From NCBI GenBank assembly GCA_017695115.1, contig JADILV010000047.1, forward strand, positions 37,131 to 101,130: a stretch of DNA of 64,000 nt, given 5' to 3'. The notes beneath the pieces were generated by a model. The model made no database searches. It saw only the letters and a list, made by a program, of their open reading frames with translations, and was not told the DNA's origin. This DNA comes from Candidatus Cryptobacteroides avicola (GTDB lineage: Bacteria; Bacteroidota; Bacteroidia; Bacteroidales; UBA932). Both the position numbers and the translations under genes were made by a program. This document shows, in pieces, positions 62,212 through 64,000 of this stretch; position 1 is the stretch's first letter; every line of letters begins with the position of its first letter.

Positions 62212-62958
62212 ATGCACAATACAGTCATCTATACCAGTATAATCGATAATTACGATAAACTGATGGATCCCGCTACCATAGATCCTGAATTCGATTATAT
62301 CTGTTTTGTAAAGAAAGGGAAAAAACTTTCTGAAAAGGCCGGCATATGGGAAATCCGAGAAATAGATATTGATGATAAAAACTCCGTAATATTGTCAAGG
62401 TATCCGAAAATCAACCCTCATATCCTATTGCCAGAATATAAATACAGTGTATGGATAGACGGAAATATCCTTATAAAGGACAAGTTCTTTTTCGATGCAA
62501 TAAGAGAAAAAATCAAAAATGGCATTCCGTATTCCGGCATGAAACACTGGGAAAGGGACTGTGCATACGAGGAGATTGAAGCATGTCTGGACGCTAGGAT
62601 AGAATCCAGAATACGGCTAATAAAAGCACTTGCGTTCCTGAAAATGCACAAATTCCCGAAGCATTACGGGTTGTACGAAAACAATGTCATATTCAGATGT
62701 CACAATGATCCGGATATAATCAGATTCGACAGCCTCTGGTGGCATTTTTTTACCAACTTTACATACCGTGACCAGATAATGCATCCTTATTGTATGCAAA
62801 AATGCGGAATCAGCTTTGATTATCTCCTGCCGCCTCCTTACTGCTCCAGAAACCATTGGTCATTACAATGTATAGAACACTCCATGGAGAGAAAATATTA
62901 CTGGCATAGACACAACCTGAATAAAAAACTGAACAGCATAATTAAAAAATTTATCTAG
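62212..62958 (+). CDS. DUF616-type putative glycosyltransferase
   Basis: A 248-residue protein with VIYTSIIDNYDKLMDPATID, YSVWIDGNILIKDKF (acidic metal site) and SGMKHWERDCAYEEIEACLD, which match DUF616/TOD1-like glycosyltransferases. The track starts 87 bases earlier inside the DUF4422 gene; ATG 62212 gives the family's usual start 29 bases after the previous stop. It is the last plus-strand gene of the cluster seen here. AT-rich. Confidence 0.8.
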   Translation: MHNTVIYTSIIDNYDKLMDPATIDPEFDYICFVKKGKKLSEKAGIWEIREIDIDDKNSVILSRYPKINPHILLPEYKYSVWIDGNILIKDKFFFDAIREKIKNGIPYSGMKHWERDCAYEEIEACLDARIESRIRLIKALAFLKMHKFPKHYGLYENNVIFRCHNDPDIIRFDSLWWHFFTNFTYRDQIMHPYCMQKCGISFDYLLPPPYCSRNHWSLQCIEHSMERKYYWHRHNLNKKLNSIIKKFI

Positions 62959-63001
62959 AGTATCCCCTGCTTCCTCTTTTTATCATATTATTTCTTTCCG
63001 T

Positions 63002-64000
63002 TCATTTGTACATCTGATCGTAGTACTTCTGATAGTCACCGCTGGTGACATTGTCCAGCCAGTCCTGGTGGTCAAGATACCACCGCACCGTCTTCTCTAT
63101 CCCTTCCTCGAACTGAAGGCTCGGCTCCCACCCAAGCTCCCGCTGCAGCTTCCTCGAGTCTATCGCATATCTCATGTCATGGCCCTTACGGTCGGTAACG
63201 TATGTGATAAGGTCCATGTCCTCACCTTCAGGTCTGCCGAGTAGCCTGTCTACGGTCCTGACCAGCACCCTGACGATGTCTATGTTCTTCCACTCGTTGA
63301 ATCCGCCGATGTTGTACGTCTCGGCTACTTTGCCTTCGTGGAAAATAAGGTCTATAGCCCTCGCGTGGTCCTCCACATATAGCCAGTCGCGAACGTTCTC
63401 CCCCTTGCCGTACACCGGGAGAGGCCTGCGGTGCCTGATGTTGTTGATGAAAAGAGGGATCAGCTTCTCCGGAAACTGGTACGGTCCGTAGTTGTTTGAG
63501 CAGTTGGTAACTATCGTCGGCATGCCGTACGTGTCATGGAAAGCCCTCACGAAGTGGTCACTCCCCGCCTTGCTCGCCGAATACGGGCTGTGAGGCTGGT
63601 ATTTCGTATCCTCAGTGAAGAACTTGCCGCCGTAGGCATGATGGTGCTCCGACGAGGCCTTGGTGGTGAACGGGGATTCTATCCCCTCCGGGTCGGTCAG
63701 CTCAAGCGCTCCGTATACCTCGTCCGTGGAGATGTGGTAGAAACGGCACGGAACTGAATCCAGCTGCCAGTTGTAAGGTTCCCAGTATTCCCTGGCAGCC
63801 TGGAGCAGGGACAGGGTACCCATGACGTTGGTCCGCGCGAACGTGAACGGGTCCTTTATGCTCCTGTCCACATGGCTCTCCGCCGCCAGATGGATGATAC
63901 CGTCAACCCTGTGCGCCTTCAGCAGGGAACGGACTGTCCCGAAGTCGCAGATGTCTGCCTTCACGAACGTGTAGTTCGGCCTGTCTTCGATGTCCCTGAG
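63002..64000 (-). CDS. rfbB: dTDP-glucose 4,6-dehydratase, cut by the window edge
   Basis: Makes dTDP-4-keto-6-deoxyglucose, the precursor of dTDP-rhamnose and related sugars. The visible 332 codons include THLAAESHVDRS-type residues (IHLAAESHVDRS), the catalytic FYHISTDEVYG and the YxxxK pair in SPYSASKAGSDH. The track stops at a GTG at 63964, but the frame stays open to base 64000 and reads RDIEDRPNYTF, normal for the protein. The N-terminal NAD-binding glycine motif therefore lies outside the window. Typical rfb partners are probably further on. Confidence 0.95.
   Translation of the reverse strand, partial: LRDIEDRPNYTFVKADICDFGTVRSLLKAHRVDGIIHLAAESHVDRSIKDPFTFARTNVMGTLSLLQAAREYWEPYNWQLDSVPCRFYHISTDEVYGALELTDPEGIESPFTTKASSEHHHAYGGKFFTEDTKYQPHSPYSASKAGSDHFVRAFHDTYGMPTIVTNCSNNYGPYQFPEKLIPLFINNIRHRRPLPVYGKGENVRDWLYVEDHARAIDLIFHEGKVAETYNIGGFNEWKNIDIVRVLVRTVDRLLGRPEGEDMDLITYVTDRKGHDMRYAIDSRKLQRELGWEPSLQFEEGIEKTVRWYLDHQDWLDNVTSGDYQKYYDQMYK

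Overview
The window looks like one continuous chromosomal segment of a bacterium of the phylum Bacteroidota, most likely a gut-type member of the order Bacteroidales. The signs are Bacteroidota-style promoters (TTTG, a 19-21 base spacer, then TAnnTTTG) on both strands, a fused SecDF, cytochrome bd genes preceded by a DUF4492 gene, a FloA/NfeD pair, a ResB/CcsA-type cytochrome c maturation protein, class III ribonucleotide reductase, and several two-gene ECF sigma systems. The genus cannot be set from the sequence alone. I see no rRNA, CRISPR array, transposase, prophage or conjugative genes. One tRNA (Ser, GCU) is present.

Layout. 1-5.4 kb (minus): a sigma-54-type AAA+ regulator, lptE, a TPR-like protein and secG, then a ClpB that lacks the N-terminal domain, with a long inverted repeat at the window edge. 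5.5-10.5 kb (plus): an abundant-looking TPR lipoprotein, a small membrane protein and a Ca2+ P-type ATPase. 10.6-14.5 kb: an ECF sigma factor with a membrane partner, a small exported orphan, and an AlbA/Schlafen-type ATP-binding protein set among repeats. 14.7-18.3 kb (minus): tRNA-Ser, floA, nfeD and a PD40/SPOR-like lipoprotein or exported protein. 18.4-26.7 kb (plus): secDF, galM, dnaE.

26.7-35.8 kb (minus) is the most unusual part. Eight genes with gaps of 4-55 bases sit behind one well-formed promoter: a DUF4492 gene, cydA, cydB, an exported EEP-family phosphatase/nuclease, a four-heme NapC/NrfH-like cytochrome fused to a formylglycine-generating-enzyme-like domain, an exported Gfo/Idh/MocA oxidoreductase, an exported sugar isomerase/epimerase-like TIM barrel, and a short ResB-CcsA fusion. 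I infer an envelope redox pathway that links oxidation of a sugar or glycoside outside the cytoplasm to the quinone pool and the bd oxidase. A perfect palindrome overlaps the promoter between this operon and a divergent ThiL-like gene.

35.9-50 kb: a ThiL-like protein, mdh, a phosphopantetheinyl transferase behind a hairpin-rich leader, nrdD-nrdG behind a long leader, then an epimerase/EnvC/TPR operon, an ECF sigma factor with an unusual inner-membrane plus beta-barrel partner, and mlaEF. 50-54.5 kb: a ComM-like ATPase, folA behind two copies of a palindromic promoter-bearing repeat, an OprP-like porin and an LpxL-like acyltransferase. 54.6-64 kb: a surface polysaccharide cluster (nine glycosyltransferase-type genes including a Stealth phosphotransferase and UDP-galactopyranose mutase), ending in a dTDP-glucose 4,6-dehydratase cut by the window edge. 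The second half of this cluster is visibly richer in A and T than the rest.
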